Source of the DNA: Vulcanimicrobiia bacterium
GTDB taxonomy: Bacteria > Vulcanimicrobiota > Vulcanimicrobiia > Vulcanimicrobiales > Vulcanimicrobiaceae
Direction of reading: 5' to 3'
DNA length: 39,883 bases
Assembly (NCBI GenBank): GCA_025934645.1
Contig: JAICWY010000016.1
Coordinates: 1-39,883 of the forward strand
Under the pieces are notes generated by a model. That model saw only the letters and a list, made by a program, of their open reading frames with translations, ran no database searches and had not been told where the DNA came from. The translations under genes and the position numbers were made by a program. This document shows, piece by piece, positions 8,470-17,232 of the stretch. Each line of letters opens with the position of its first letter. Position 1 is the first letter of the stretch.

Positions 8470-8758
8470 AACGAAAATCGACATCCGTTACGTCGCGAAG
8501 CTCGCGCGTATCGAACTCACCGACGAAGAAGTCGCAACGTTCGGCGCGCAACTCGGCGATCTGCTCGGGCACGTGAACGTGCTCTCCGAGCTCGACACCG
8601 CGTCCGTTGCCGCCACCGCGCAAGTGGTGGAATCGCGCAACGTCGAGCGTGAGGACGCGGCTGGGCAATGCCTCGACCGCGAAACGGTGCTTTCGATGGC
8701 CCCTCAGCGGCAAGGCTCGTTCTTCCGCGTGCCGCGCATTATTGCGGAAGAGGGTTAG
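8456..8758 (+). CDS. gatC: Asp/Glu-tRNA amidotransferase subunit C
   Basis: Small (100 aa) subunit that braces GatA and GatB in the amidotransferase converting Glu-tRNA(Gln) and/or Asp-tRNA(Asn) to the amide forms. Features are the N-terminal IDIRYVAKLARIELTDEE helix with the LARI/L-E-L pattern of GatC, a central helical linker, and the C-terminal VLSMAPQRQGSFFRVPRII, matching the usual N-A-P-x..G-x-F-x-V-P-x-I/V-L end. The TTG start at 8456 has AGGAG at 8441-8445. It overlaps rlmD by 14 nt and ends 1 nt before gatA, so gatC-gatA-gatB form one unit. Confidence 0.93.
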   Translation: MSSAETKIDIRYVAKLARIELTDEEVATFGAQLGDLLGHVNVLSELDTASVAATAQVVESRNVEREDAAGQCLDRETVLSMAPQRQGSFFRVPRIIAEEG

Positions 8759-8759
8759 C

Positions 8760-10229
8760 ATGAGCGATTTCATCCGGATGAGCGCCGCCGAAGTGGCGCG
8801 CGGCGTAAACGGCGCGGCATTTTCGGCAAGCGATGTGACCGATGCGGTGCTCGCGCACGTGGATGCCGTGGACGATCGCATCGGCTCGTATTTGACGCGC
8901 CTGCACGATCTCGCGCGCGAAACCGCGCGCAATGTGGACGCCCGCGTGAAAAACGGTGAGAAGCTCCCGCTCGCCGGCGTGCCGGTGGCCGTGAAAGACA
9001 ACATGTGTCTGACGGGCACGCGTACCACTTGCGGATCGAAGATTCTGGAAAACTGGATCTCGCCATACACCGGAACCGCAGTGCAGCGCATTCTGAATGC
9101 CGGCGGCATTCCCGTGGGCAAAGCGAACATGGACGAATTCGCGATGGGCAGTTCGTGCGAGAACAGCGCGCTCGGCGAAACGCGCAACCCATACGATCTC
9201 GATCGCGTTCCCGGCGGAAGCTCCGGCGGGTCGGCTGCAGCGGTCGCGGCGTACGAAGCGGCGATCGGCATGGGCAGCGATACCGGCGGTTCGATTCGCG
9301 AGCCGGCCGCATTCTGCAACATCGTCGGCTTCAAACCGACCTACGGCCGCATCTCGCGGTACGGCCTTATCGCCTTTGCATCCAGCCTCGATCAGATCGG
9401 GCCGCTTACGCGCACGGTCGAAGACGCCGCGCTCGCATACGAAGCGATGGCCGGGCACGATCCGATGGATTCCACCAGCATCGACCGTCAGGTCGAAGCA
9501 GCGAGCACCGCGCTGCGCACGGATCTCAAAGGTGTGCGCGTCGGCATCGTCAAGGAGTTCGTGACCGAAAATCTCGGTCCCGAGATTCACGCGCTCTATC
9601 AGCAGACGTACGCGGAACTCGAGAAACTGGGCGCAGAATTGGTCGACGTTTCGCTGCCAACGGCGGACTACGGTCTGGCCACGTATTATCTTATCGCGCC
9701 GGCGGAATGCAGCAGTAATCTGGCGCGCTTCGACGGCGTGCGGTACGGTATGCGCATCGAAGGCGCGGACGTCGGACAGATGTACGAGAAAACGCGCGCT
9801 GCCGGTTTCGGCCCGGAAGTGAAGCGGCGGATTCTCATCGGCACGTACGCGCTCTCGAGCGGCTATTACGACGCGTATTACGTGAAAGCGCAAAAAGCGC
9901 GCACGCTGTTCTCGCAGGACTTCAAACGCGCGTTCGAATCGTGCGATCTGATCGCCTCGCCGGCGGCCAGCTCGCCTGCGTTCCGTTTTAAATCCAAGAG
10001 CGATCCTTACAGCATGTACATGATGGATTACTACACGATTCCGATGTCACTCGCCGGCTTGCCCGCGCTCTCGGTACCGTGCGGCTGGGTGGACGGCATG
10101 CCGATGGGCCTGCAGCTCGCGGCGCCGTTGTTCGAAGAGGCGCGTCTCCTCGGCGCCGCGCACGCCTACGAACAAGCCACGCATCACGCCCGTCGGCACG
10201 AACCGAAAATGCTCGAGGTAGCATCATGA
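8760..10229 (+). CDS. gatA: Asp/Glu-tRNA amidotransferase subunit A
   Basis: Amidase-signature subunit that frees ammonia from glutamine for GatB. The ATG at 8760 follows the gatC stop by 1 nt with GGAAGAGGG upstream; the longer in-frame extension to 8607 lies inside gatC and is not used. Product 489 aa. The Ser-cisSer-Lys triad is complete at Lys79 (PVAVKDN), Ser154 (PGGSSGGS) and Ser178 (SDTGGSIREPA), the same numbering as the Staphylococcus enzyme. The stop overlaps the gatB start (ATGA). Confidence 0.96.
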   Translation: MSDFIRMSAAEVARGVNGAAFSASDVTDAVLAHVDAVDDRIGSYLTRLHDLARETARNVDARVKNGEKLPLAGVPVAVKDNMCLTGTRTTCGSKILENWISPYTGTAVQRILNAGGIPVGKANMDEFAMGSSCENSALGETRNPYDLDRVPGGSSGGSAAAVAAYEAAIGMGSDTGGSIREPAAFCNIVGFKPTYGRISRYGLIAFASSLDQIGPLTRTVEDAALAYEAMAGHDPMDSTSIDRQVEAASTALRTDLKGVRVGIVKEFVTENLGPEIHALYQQTYAELEKLGAELVDVSLPTADYGLATYYLIAPAECSSNLARFDGVRYGMRIEGADVGQMYEKTRAAGFGPEVKRRILIGTYALSSGYYDAYYVKAQKARTLFSQDFKRAFESCDLIASPAASSPAFRFKSKSDPYSMYMMDYYTIPMSLAGLPALSVPCGWVDGMPMGLQLAAPLFEEARLLGAAHAYEQATHHARRHEPKMLEVAS

Positions 10230-11704
10230 ACACGGCGAGTGGGCCGAAGGCCGGGGGTTACGAAGCCGTGATCGGCATCGAGTGCCACGTCGAGCTCAAA
10301 ACCAAGAGCAAGATGTTCTGTGCGTGCCCGAACGAGTTCGGCGGCGAGCCGAACACCAAAGTCTGCCCGGTGTGCCTTGCGCTTCCCGGAGCGCTTCCGG
10401 TTGCGAACAAAGAAGCCATCCAGCACATGATCGCGGCGGGCTTGGCGTTTGACGCCGAGATCCCGGCTTTCTCCAAATTCGACCGGAAGAATTACTTCTA
10501 TCCGGACATGCCCAAAGATTACCAGATCTCGCAATACGACATGCCGCTCACGCAAGGCGGCGTCGTGCGCTACTGGCTCGAGGACGGCACGATGAAAGAA
10601 TGCCGCCTCACGCGCATTCATTTGGAAGAAGACACCGGAAAATCGACCCATGCGGGGAGCGGCGACGGACGTATTGCGGGAAGCAGTTATTCGTTAATCG
10701 ACTTCAACCGCGCGGGCGTTCCGCTCATGGAGTGCGTGTCGGAGCCCGACATCCGCAGCGCGGAAGAGGCGGTCGGCTATCTGGAAGCGCTCAAACGAAC
10801 GTTCGTGCAACTCGGTGTGAGTGACGTGAAAATGGAGGAAGGCTCGCTGCGCTGCGATGCCAACGTGTCCATTCGTCCCGCCGGCGCAAGTGAATACGGC
10901 ACCAAAGCCGAGATCAAAAACATGAATTCGTTCCGCTCGGTGTTCCGCGCAATCGAAAGCGAGATCGCGCGCCAGATCTCCGTGGTGGAGAGCGGCGGCC
11001 GGGTCGTGCAAGAAACGCGAGGCTGGGACGAGGTGCAAGGAACGACGCACACCATGCGCAGCAAAGAACAGGCGCACGATTACCGGTACTTTCCCGATCC
11101 CGACTTGGTGCCGATCGAAGTGGATCGAGCCACCGTCGAGCGCATCAAAGCATCGTTGCCGCTGCTTCCGCCGCAGCGTTTCGAACGCTACACGAAAGAG
11201 TACGGGCTCGACGTCAAACAGGCGACGCAGCTGATCGATAATCTGGCGTTGGCGGACTATTTCGACCGCGCCGTGGCCGCAAGCAAAAACCCGCAGCAGA
11301 GCATGAATTTCGTGCTCGGCGATCTCTCGCGCTTGGCGAACGAGAGCGGGACGTCCGTTCCCGAATCGCCGGTGACGCCCGAGCATTTGGCCGAACTCAT
11401 CGCGTTGGTCGACGCAAAGACCATAAATTCGAAGATCGCCAAAGAACTGCTCGAACGCATGTGGAACGGGCAAGGCTCACCGAAGGCGATTGTCGAGAAG
11501 GAAGGCCTTGCGCAAACCAGCGACACGGGCGCAATCGAGAAGTTCGTCGATGAAGTGCTCGCGACGAACGAAAAAGCCGTCGCCGACTATAAAGCGGGCA
11601 AGACCAACATTTTAGGCTTCCTTACCGGTCAAGTGATGAAACAGTCCCGCGGCAAAGCGAACCCAGCCCTTGTCCAAGAACTTCTGCAAAAGAAACTTTC
11701 GTAA
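10226..11704 (+). CDS. gatB: Asp/Glu-tRNA amidotransferase subunit B
   Basis: Kinase and transamidase subunit that activates the misacylated tRNA and uses the ammonia made by GatA. The ATG at 10226 overlaps the gatA stop; upstream in-frame sequence is internal to gatA. Product 492 aa. The N-terminal catalytic cradle begins YEAVIGIECHVEL; a zinc site is visible as Cys32, Cys34, Cys47 and Cys50 (FCACPNE... KVCPVC). Motifs typical of GatB follow: KNYFYPDMPKDYQISQYD, EEDTGKSTH, DFNRAGVPLMECVSEPD and DYRYFPDPDL. A helical linker and a YqeY-like tail domain (from about residue 350) complete the family layout. No glutaminyl- or asparaginyl-tRNA synthetase is in the window, so which amide tRNA is made remains open. 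Confidence 0.96.
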   Translation: MNTASGPKAGGYEAVIGIECHVELKTKSKMFCACPNEFGGEPNTKVCPVCLALPGALPVANKEAIQHMIAAGLAFDAEIPAFSKFDRKNYFYPDMPKDYQISQYDMPLTQGGVVRYWLEDGTMKECRLTRIHLEEDTGKSTHAGSGDGRIAGSSYSLIDFNRAGVPLMECVSEPDIRSAEEAVGYLEALKRTFVQLGVSDVKMEEGSLRCDANVSIRPAGASEYGTKAEIKNMNSFRSVFRAIESEIARQISVVESGGRVVQETRGWDEVQGTTHTMRSKEQAHDYRYFPDPDLVPIEVDRATVERIKASLPLLPPQRFERYTKEYGLDVKQATQLIDNLALADYFDRAVAASKNPQQSMNFVLGDLSRLANESGTSVPESPVTPEHLAELIALVDAKTINSKIAKELLERMWNGQGSPKAIVEKEGLAQTSDTGAIEKFVDEVLATNEKAVADYKAGKTNILGFLTGQVMKQSRGKANPALVQELLQKKLS

Positions 11705-11708
11705 CGTC

Positions 11709-11749
11709 GCGGGGGTCAGTGTGTCATTGTGAGCCTAGCCGACCCCCGC
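11709..11749 (+). promoter_or_regulatory. Perfect 9-bp inverted repeat enclosing the mutS2 start codon
   Basis: GCGGGGGTC at 11709-11717 is the exact reverse complement of GACCCCCGC at 11741-11749, with a 23-nt loop. The mutS2 GTG (11729) sits in the loop, and the G-rich left arm is the only Shine-Dalgarno-like sequence nearby. In RNA this could mask initiation of mutS2 or separate it from gatB. No U-run follows, so it is not an intrinsic terminator. Function is inference. Confidence 0.45.
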
Positions 11750-14098
11750 ACGCTCGAAACCCTCGACTTCGCCGGCGTGCGAGATCGCGTCATCGCGCAA
11801 ACGCGCACGGAACGCGGCCGGGCCTACGCCGAAGCGCTGACGCCTCACACCGATTTCGAACAAGTGCGCCGCGAGCAGGCGGCGACGGAGCATATCCGCG
11901 CGCTGGTCGCCGCCGCCGATATGCACGTGCAGGCCGCTGCGGACACCGCGGATTTCACGCAGCGCGCGGCGATCGGCACGACGCTCGCCGCCGCCGAGCT
12001 GCGGGCGATCGGCGATGCCATCGCGGCCGCAGCGGCCGCTTACAACAAAACGCGCGAGCAGCCCGATGACGCCATCGCCTCGATAACCGCGCCGTATCGT
12101 CCGCTCAAGGACGTGCATCGCGCGCTCACCGATGCGATAGACGAGCGCGGCACCGTCCTGGAACGCGCCTCGCCCGCGCTCGGCCGCATTCGTAAGAATA
12201 TCCAGCACGCGCAGAACGAGGCGCGCGATCGCGTGTCGGCGATGCTGCGCTCTTCGAAGTACGCGCGGGCAATTCAGGACGCCGTCGTCACGATCCGTGA
12301 GGGCCGCTTCGTCGTGCCGATCAAAGCCGAGTTCAGCGGTGAGGTTCCGGGCATCGTGCACGACACGAGTTCGAGCGGTCAAACACTCTTCGTCGAGCCG
12401 CTCGCTGCACTGGATGCGAACAACCGCCTTCGCACGCTGCGTTTGGAAGAAGAACGCGAGATCGCGCGCATCCTGCAAGAGCTCTCGCGGCTTGCCGGCG
12501 CGAACGCGGAACAGATCGATATCAACATCGAGATGCTCGCACAACTCGATCTGCTCGTGGCCAAGGCTCGCGTCGCGCAAGCCATGAACGCGCGTCCTGC
12601 GGAACTTCTGGACGATCCCATCCTGTGCATTACGGACGGGCGCCATCCGCTGCTTGGTGACCGGGCGGTGCCGCAATCGCTGGAATTGACGAACGACGTC
12701 CGTTTGATGGTCATCAGCGGTCCGAACATGGGCGGCAAAACCGTCGCGCTCAAGATGGTCGGCCTATTCGTCGCAATGACGTACGCCGGCATGCAGATTC
12801 CAGCTGCCGCAGGCTCTCAAATCGGACACTTCACGCGCATCTTCACCGACATCGGCGACGAGCAGTCCATCGCGGAAAACGCGTCGACGTTTTCGGCTCA
12901 TCTACGCCGCATGCGCGAGATCATCGCGCATGCCGGCGAGCGTTCACTCGTGCTGGTCGATGAAATCGGCGGCGGAACGGAGCCAACCAGCGGCGCCGCA
13001 TTGGCGGTTGCCATGCTGGAACGCCTGCTGGACGTCCGCGCCTGCGGCATCGTGACGACGCACGCGACGGAGCTCAAACTGTTTGCGCATCAAACAAACG
13101 GCGTTGCGAACGCCAGCGTGCGTTTCGATCCCCAAAGCTTTGCGCCCACGTATCACCTCGATGTCGGCATGCCGGGGCAATCGCTCGCGTTCCCCTTAGC
13201 ACGCTCGCTCGGCATTCCCGGCGCACTGATCGCGCGCGCGGAATCGTTGCTCGGCTCGCGCGAGCGCGATTACGAAGGCGCGCTCGCGGAGCTCTCGGAG
13301 CTCAGCGCGCAGCTTCAGAGCGAGCGCGACGCGCTCGCACGGGAACGCTCGCACGTCGGAAAACTGCAAGAGAATTTGCGTTCGCGGACGGATGCGCTCG
13401 AAAAGGAACGCCGCGAATTCGCAGACGCCGCTGAAGCGCGCATGCAGCAAACGCTGCGCGACTTCAGCACGGAGTTGGCGCGCCGTGCCGCCGAACGCCA
13501 ACAGCAGCATGCCAAAGCGCGCGTTACGCCGGGGCAAAGCGCGCTGCTGCAGCGGACCATCGACCAGATGCGCCGCGATATCGGCGTCAAAGCCGGTCCC
13601 GCTGCGGCCGGCGATTCTTCGGAACCGGCCGCGCTTGCCGAAGGCGATCTCGTGCGCGTCGCATCGCTCAATTCCGATGGAACGGTTATCGCCGATAACG
13701 GCGATTCGGTACTCGTTGCGATTGGGGCGATGAAGACGGTCGTTGCAAAGAGTGACGTTCACCGCCGCGGGCGCTCGACCGAAGAAAAAGCACGCGCGCG
13801 GGCCGCGCGGCGCGAAAGCGGCGGCGGAGCCGCGCGCATGGAAGCGGCCACGCGCACCATGGCCGAACTGGATGTCCGCGGTAAGCGCTACATCGAAGCC
13901 GAGCCGGTCGTGGACTCATGGATCGACGAAGCGGTGCTTGCGGGCAATTCACCGCTGCGGCTCATTCACGGGAAGGGCACCGGAATGCTCGGGCGCGGGC
14001 TGCAAGAGTTCTTGCGCGCCCACCCTCACGTCAAAAATGTGCGCTACGGCGGCGAAAGCGAAGGCGGCGGCGGCGTCACCATTTTCGAATTGCGCTAA
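11729..14098 (+). CDS. mutS2: MutS2 family ATPase/endonuclease
   Basis: MutS-like ATPase linked to suppression of recombination and, in some bacteria, to rescue of collided ribosomes (family knowledge). Product 789 aa from the GTG at 11729; the N-terminus RTLETLDFAGVRDRV is where MutS2 proteins begin. The ATPase has Walker A GPNMGGKT (about residues 331-338), a Walker B/D-loop region VLVDEIGGGTEPTSG and the switch His in VTTHATELK. A long coiled coil (residues about 510-600) leads to a KOW-like segment and the C-terminal Smr nuclease domain (LDVRGKRYIEAE, then HGKGTGMLGRG). The mismatch-recognition domain of MutS1 is absent, as expected. It lies 24 nt after gatB and 43 nt before tyrS. Confidence 0.95.
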   Translation: MSLADPRTLETLDFAGVRDRVIAQTRTERGRAYAEALTPHTDFEQVRREQAATEHIRALVAAADMHVQAAADTADFTQRAAIGTTLAAAELRAIGDAIAAAAAAYNKTREQPDDAIASITAPYRPLKDVHRALTDAIDERGTVLERASPALGRIRKNIQHAQNEARDRVSAMLRSSKYARAIQDAVVTIREGRFVVPIKAEFSGEVPGIVHDTSSSGQTLFVEPLAALDANNRLRTLRLEEEREIARILQELSRLAGANAEQIDINIEMLAQLDLLVAKARVAQAMNARPAELLDDPILCITDGRHPLLGDRAVPQSLELTNDVRLMVISGPNMGGKTVALKMVGLFVAMTYAGMQIPAAAGSQIGHFTRIFTDIGDEQSIAENASTFSAHLRRMREIIAHAGERSLVLVDEIGGGTEPTSGAALAVAMLERLLDVRACGIVTTHATELKLFAHQTNGVANASVRFDPQSFAPTYHLDVGMPGQSLAFPLARSLGIPGALIARAESLLGSRERDYEGALAELSELSAQLQSERDALARERSHVGKLQENLRSRTDALEKERREFADAAEARMQQTLRDFSTELARRAAERQQQHAKARVTPGQSALLQRTIDQMRRDIGVKAGPAAAGDSSEPAALAEGDLVRVASLNSDGTVIADNGDSVLVAIGAMKTVVAKSDVHRRGRSTEEKARARAARRESGGGAARMEAATRTMAELDVRGKRYIEAEPVVDSWIDEAVLAGNSPLRLIHGKGTGMLGRGLQEFLRAHPHVKNVRYGGESEGGGGVTIFELR

Positions 14099-14141
14099 AC
14101 CGACCAGGCTGGAAGCGGCAAGCGTCGAACCAGCGGCCTCC

Positions 14142-15332
14142 ATGTCCCCATCGCTAGAAGATCTCCTCGACGGTTTCGATCACGTCGAAACGCGCCCCGA
14201 ATTTGAGGCGCGCATCCGCGAGGCCAAACCGCTCACCGTAAAGCTGGGCCTCGATCCGACGAGCGCCGACCTCCACATCGGGCACGCGGTCGTGCTGCAC
14301 AAGCTGCAGCAGTTTGTCGAAGCCGGCCACAATGTCGTGCTGCTCATCGGCGATTTTACCGCGCGCATCGGCGATCCGACCGGCCGGAACGAGCTTCGGC
14401 CGCCGCTGACGACCGAAGAGATCCAAGCGAACATGAAAACGTACGCGGATCAAGCCGGCAAAGTGCTCGACATGGAGCGGATCAAACTCGAGTACAACTC
14501 CAGCTGGCTCGCGCCGCTAACGATGGAAGATCTGCTGCGTCTTCTCGCGCGCGTCACCGTCGCGCAGATGCTGGAACGCGAAGATTTTCGCGTTCGGTAC
14601 ACCGGCGGAACGCCGATATCGCTGCACGAGTTTCTGTATCCGGTCGCGCAAGCATACGACAGCGTCGCACTTGAAGCGGATGTCGAGCTTGGCGGCAACG
14701 ACCAATTGTTCAATCTGCTGATGGGCCGGCACTATCAACGCGAAGCCGGTCAGCGCGAGCAGATTTGCATGACGGTTCCGCTCCTCGAAGGACTCGACGG
14801 TATCGAGAAAATGTCGAAGTCCAAAGGCAATTACGTCGGCATCACGGAGCCCGCCGAGCAGCAATTCGGAAAACTCATGCGGATCACCGACGAGATGATG
14901 CCGCGCTACGCGCGCTTGGGCGCGTTCCGCTCGATCGCCGATGTCGCGCATTTACAATCGGGGCTCGCGGGCGGCACGCTGCATCCCATGGATGAGAAGA
15001 AGCGGCTGGCCGAGGAGATCGTAGCGCGCTATCACGGCGCCGATGCCGCAAAGGCGGCGCGCGGCTACTTCGAACGGACGGTACAGCGCCGCGAACTGCC
15101 GTCCGACGTTCCGGAGATGGCCCTGGGCGCGGCGCGCCGCGTGGCCGACGTCATCGTGGCCGCCGGTTTTGCAGAGAGCAAGCGCGCTGCCGAGCGACTA
15201 ATCTCGGGGAACGGCGTGAAGGTGGATGGTATACTCGTGGACGATCCCCGCGCGGCGTGGGGCGCCACGCAGCCGGCAGTGCTGTCGGTGGGATCGCGCA
15301 AGTTCGTAAAAGTGCTGCCCAACGAGAGATAA
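14142..15332 (+). CDS. tyrS: Tyrosyl-tRNA synthetase
   Basis: Class I aminoacyl-tRNA synthetase that charges tRNA-Tyr. The ATG at 14142 gives 396 aa; the frame is open upstream inside mutS2 but that part is a shadow. The HIGH signature is intact (DLHIGH, His45-His48), as is the KMSKS loop (residues 223-227, EKMSKSKGN). The tyrosine pocket region includes GGNDQLFNLLMGR, and the C-terminal S4 RNA-binding domain (from about residue 330) holds FAESKRAAERLISGNGVKVDG. The motif style (DLHIGH, KMSKSKGN) is that of the TyrZ branch. I see no T-box or strong ribosome site in the 43 nt upstream, so it is probably read through from mutS2. Confidence 0.95.
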   Translation: MSPSLEDLLDGFDHVETRPEFEARIREAKPLTVKLGLDPTSADLHIGHAVVLHKLQQFVEAGHNVVLLIGDFTARIGDPTGRNELRPPLTTEEIQANMKTYADQAGKVLDMERIKLEYNSSWLAPLTMEDLLRLLARVTVAQMLEREDFRVRYTGGTPISLHEFLYPVAQAYDSVALEADVELGGNDQLFNLLMGRHYQREAGQREQICMTVPLLEGLDGIEKMSKSKGNYVGITEPAEQQFGKLMRITDEMMPRYARLGAFRSIADVAHLQSGLAGGTLHPMDEKKRLAEEIVARYHGADAAKAARGYFERTVQRRELPSDVPEMALGAARRVADVIVAAGFAESKRAAERLISGNGVKVDGILVDDPRAAWGATQPAVLSVGSRKFVKVLPNER

Positions 15333-15333
15333 G

Positions 15334-15564
15334 ATGGCCGAACAAGCTGTAACGTACACCTCGTCGATGAAACCGATCAAAGGCAAGAAATTCGTGTGCA
15401 AGCGCTGCAAGCGCGAGTACGCGCGCTTGGCGCCGGGCGACCCGCCGATCCGGTGCGAATGCGGCTGGTGGTACGAGAACGATCACGGCACGATCAAAGA
15501 GCGCTACTGGCAGCGCATCGAGACGTACCGCGAACCGCCCGCTACGCTTTTTTCAGGCGAGTAG
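15334..15564 (+). CDS. Small zinc-ribbon protein
   Basis: Predicted 76 aa. The ATG at 15334 follows the tyrS stop by 1 nt. Four Cys at residues 22, 25, 41 and 43 (VCKRCKRE...IRCECGWWYEN) form a C-x2-C...C-x-C ribbon, a shape seen in RpoP/RPC12-like and FmdB-like zinc ribbons. A basic N-terminus (KPIKGKKF) and a charged tail follow. No enzyme domain is present, so a nucleic-acid or ribosome-linked role is possible but unproven. Its last 23 nt overlap the 3' end of hslO on the other strand. Confidence 0.7.
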   Translation: MAEQAVTYTSSMKPIKGKKFVCKRCKREYARLAPGDPPIRCECGWWYENDHGTIKERYWQRIETYREPPATLFSGE

Positions 15565-16432
15565 CCAGCGCGTTCACCTCGTCTTTGGTGAACACGTACA
15601 TCTTTTTACAGAATTCGCAGGTCGCTTCAGTTTCGGTTTGCTCGCGCGCCATCTTCGCTAGTTCGTCGGCGCCGAGTCCGAGCAGAGCGGCCTCGACTTT
15701 TTCTCGCGTGCAGCGGCACGAGAACTGTACGCTCATCGTACGGTGAGCCCGCAGCTCTACCGGCCCCGCGAGCGCGTGCAGCAGCGCGTGCGCATCGGCG
15801 CCTTCGTTGATGAGTTTCGTCACCGGCGGCATCGCGAGCGCGCGCTGTTCGAGCGCCGCAACGGCCTTCTCATCCGCGCCGGGCAACAGCTGCGCGATAA
15901 CCCCACCCGCCGCTTTCACGCCGTTCGGATCCGCCAGCACGCCTAGCGCGACCACGCTTGGAATCTGCTCCGAGTTGACCAAATACGAGGCGATGTCTTC
16001 GGCGATCTCGCCGCTGTGCAGCGGTACGACGCCCGCATACGGCTGACCGACCTCATACGACTTCGTCACCTGCATCGACCCTTCGCCGATCGCGCCCGCC
16101 ACATCGAATTTACCACGTCCGTTCAGCGGGATGTCGACATCGGGCACTTTCGCGTAACCGCGCGCTGCGACGCGCTCGTCATCGATGAGCCAGACATCCG
16201 ACACAATGCCGCGAATCGGGCCGTCGCCTTGCACCTGCAACGAAATGCGTTCTTTGCCTTTCAAACCCGCGCCGAGCAGCGCGGCGCCGGTCGTCAGGCG
16301 GCCGACGGCCGCCGTCGCCGTCGGACTTAGGGCGTGCCGCGTCTGCGCCTCGCGTACGAGTTCGGTTGTAATCCCCGCGACGACGGCGAAACCGGCGTCA
16401 GGCGCGGAGGCGCTGATCAGTAAATCGGGCAT
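15542..16432 (-). CDS. hslO: Redox-regulated chaperone Hsp33
   Basis: Holdase chaperone that is switched on by oxidative disulfide formation and zinc release. The ATG at 16432 gives 296 aa (the frame to 16570 adds an Arg-rich shadow of aroQ). The N-terminal core contains GRLTTGAALLGAGLKG and the QVQGDGPIRGIVSD strand, and the C-terminal redox switch has all four Cys: Cys239 and Cys241 (CRC), then Cys272 and Cys275 (CEFC), 30 residues apart, as expected for this family. A TAAGTT hexamer 7 nt before the ATG may be the -10 of a leaderless transcript. It is divergent from aroQ with 50 nt between starts. Confidence 0.95.
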   Translation of the reverse strand: MPDLLISASAPDAGFAVVAGITTELVREAQTRHALSPTATAAVGRLTTGAALLGAGLKGKERISLQVQGDGPIRGIVSDVWLIDDERVAARGYAKVPDVDIPLNGRGKFDVAGAIGEGSMQVTKSYEVGQPYAGVVPLHSGEIAEDIASYLVNSEQIPSVVALGVLADPNGVKAAGGVIAQLLPGADEKAVAALEQRALAMPPVTKLINEGADAHALLHALAGPVELRAHRTMSVQFSCRCTREKVEAALLGLGADELAKMAREQTETEATCEFCKKMYVFTKDEVNALATRLKKA

Positions 16433-16439
16433 ACGGCGC

Positions 16440-16445
16440 AACTTA
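16440..16445 (-). promoter_or_regulatory. Candidate -10 box for hslO
   Basis: On the minus strand TAAGTT ends 7 nt before the hslO ATG, fitting the TANNNT-6/7-start pattern repeated in this window. I see no consensus -35. Confidence 0.4.
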
Positions 16446-16482
16446 CCCAGGTTGCGAGACTTCCCTCTGCGAAAGGCCGCGC

Positions 16483-16914
16483 ATGCGCGTCCTCGTGATC
16501 CACGGACCGAATTTGAATTTGCTCGGCGAGCGGGAGCCCGCAATCTACGGCTCACAAACGCTCGCTGCAATCGATGCGGCGATTGCCGAGCTCGCGCGCG
16601 AATTATCGATCGAAGCGACCTGCGTTCAACACAACGCCGAAGGCGCGATTATCGACGAACTGCACGCCGCTCGCAAAACGTACGACGCGATCGTTTTGAA
16701 TCCAGGCGCATACACGCATTATTCGTACGCGATTGCCGATGCAATCGCCGCGATCTCCGTGCCCGTGGTCGAGGCGCATCTCTCGAATACGCAGGCGCGG
16801 GAAGCGTTCCGTCGCACGAGCGTCGTCGGCCCCGTTTGTGTGGGTACGATTGCCGGGTTCGGCGCGCAGTCGTATCTGCTCGCGTTGCGCGCCGCGGCGA
16901 ATCTCGCGAAATAA
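16483..16914 (+). CDS. aroQ: Type II 3-dehydroquinate dehydratase
   Basis: Shikimate-pathway enzyme that removes water from 3-dehydroquinate. 143 aa, normal length. The N-terminus VLVIHGPNLNLLGEREP and the flexible loop with Arg17 and catalytic Tyr22 (IYG) are clear, as are the substrate-binding NPGAYTHYS (Asn73), the catalytic His99 in VEAHLSN and Arg110. The ATG at 16483 has AAAGG upstream. HU follows 12 nt later and shares the strand. The start lies 50 nt from the divergent hslO start. Confidence 0.96.
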   Translation: MRVLVIHGPNLNLLGEREPAIYGSQTLAAIDAAIAELARELSIEATCVQHNAEGAIIDELHAARKTYDAIVLNPGAYTHYSYAIADAIAAISVPVVEAHLSNTQAREAFRRTSVVGPVCVGTIAGFGAQSYLLALRAAANLAK

Positions 16915-16926
16915 GGAGACGCTCAT

Positions 16927-17232
16927 TTGACCAAGGCCGATATCATCGATGCTGTGTCCGTTCAGGCAGGCGTTTCCAAGCGGCAAACGGGCGAGATTTT
17001 GGAATTGATTCTCGATGAAATCTTGAGCGGTTTGCACAAAGGCGAACGCGTCGCGCTCACGCCGTTCGGGAGTTTCGTCGTGCGCCAGCGGCGCGCGCGC
17101 GAGGGACGCAATCCAAAAACCGGCGAGGCGATCAATATCGCCGCGCGTAAGGTGCCGGCGTTTATTCCGGGCAAGAATTTAAAAGAGGCCGTCGGCGCGG
17201 GCCGGGCCAAGAAGGGCGGCCGCAAGCGCTGA
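16927..17232 (+). CDS. hup: HU-family DNA-bending protein
   Basis: Nucleoid-associated histone-like protein. 101 aa from a TTG start at 16927, with AAGGAGA upstream at good spacing. The N-terminal helices (MTKADIIDAVSVQAGVSKRQTGEILEL), the dimer core and the DNA-binding beta-arm (PFGSFVVRQRRAREGRNPKTG) are standard. The intercalating Pro lies in GRNPKTGE, and the FIPGK segment is present. The tail is extra basic (GRAKKGGRKR), longer than in E. coli HU. The stop (17230-17232) overlaps a CTG that appears to start the following acetyltransferase gene. Confidence 0.95.
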   Translation: MTKADIIDAVSVQAGVSKRQTGEILELILDEILSGLHKGERVALTPFGSFVVRQRRAREGRNPKTGEAINIAARKVPAFIPGKNLKEAVGAGRAKKGGRKR

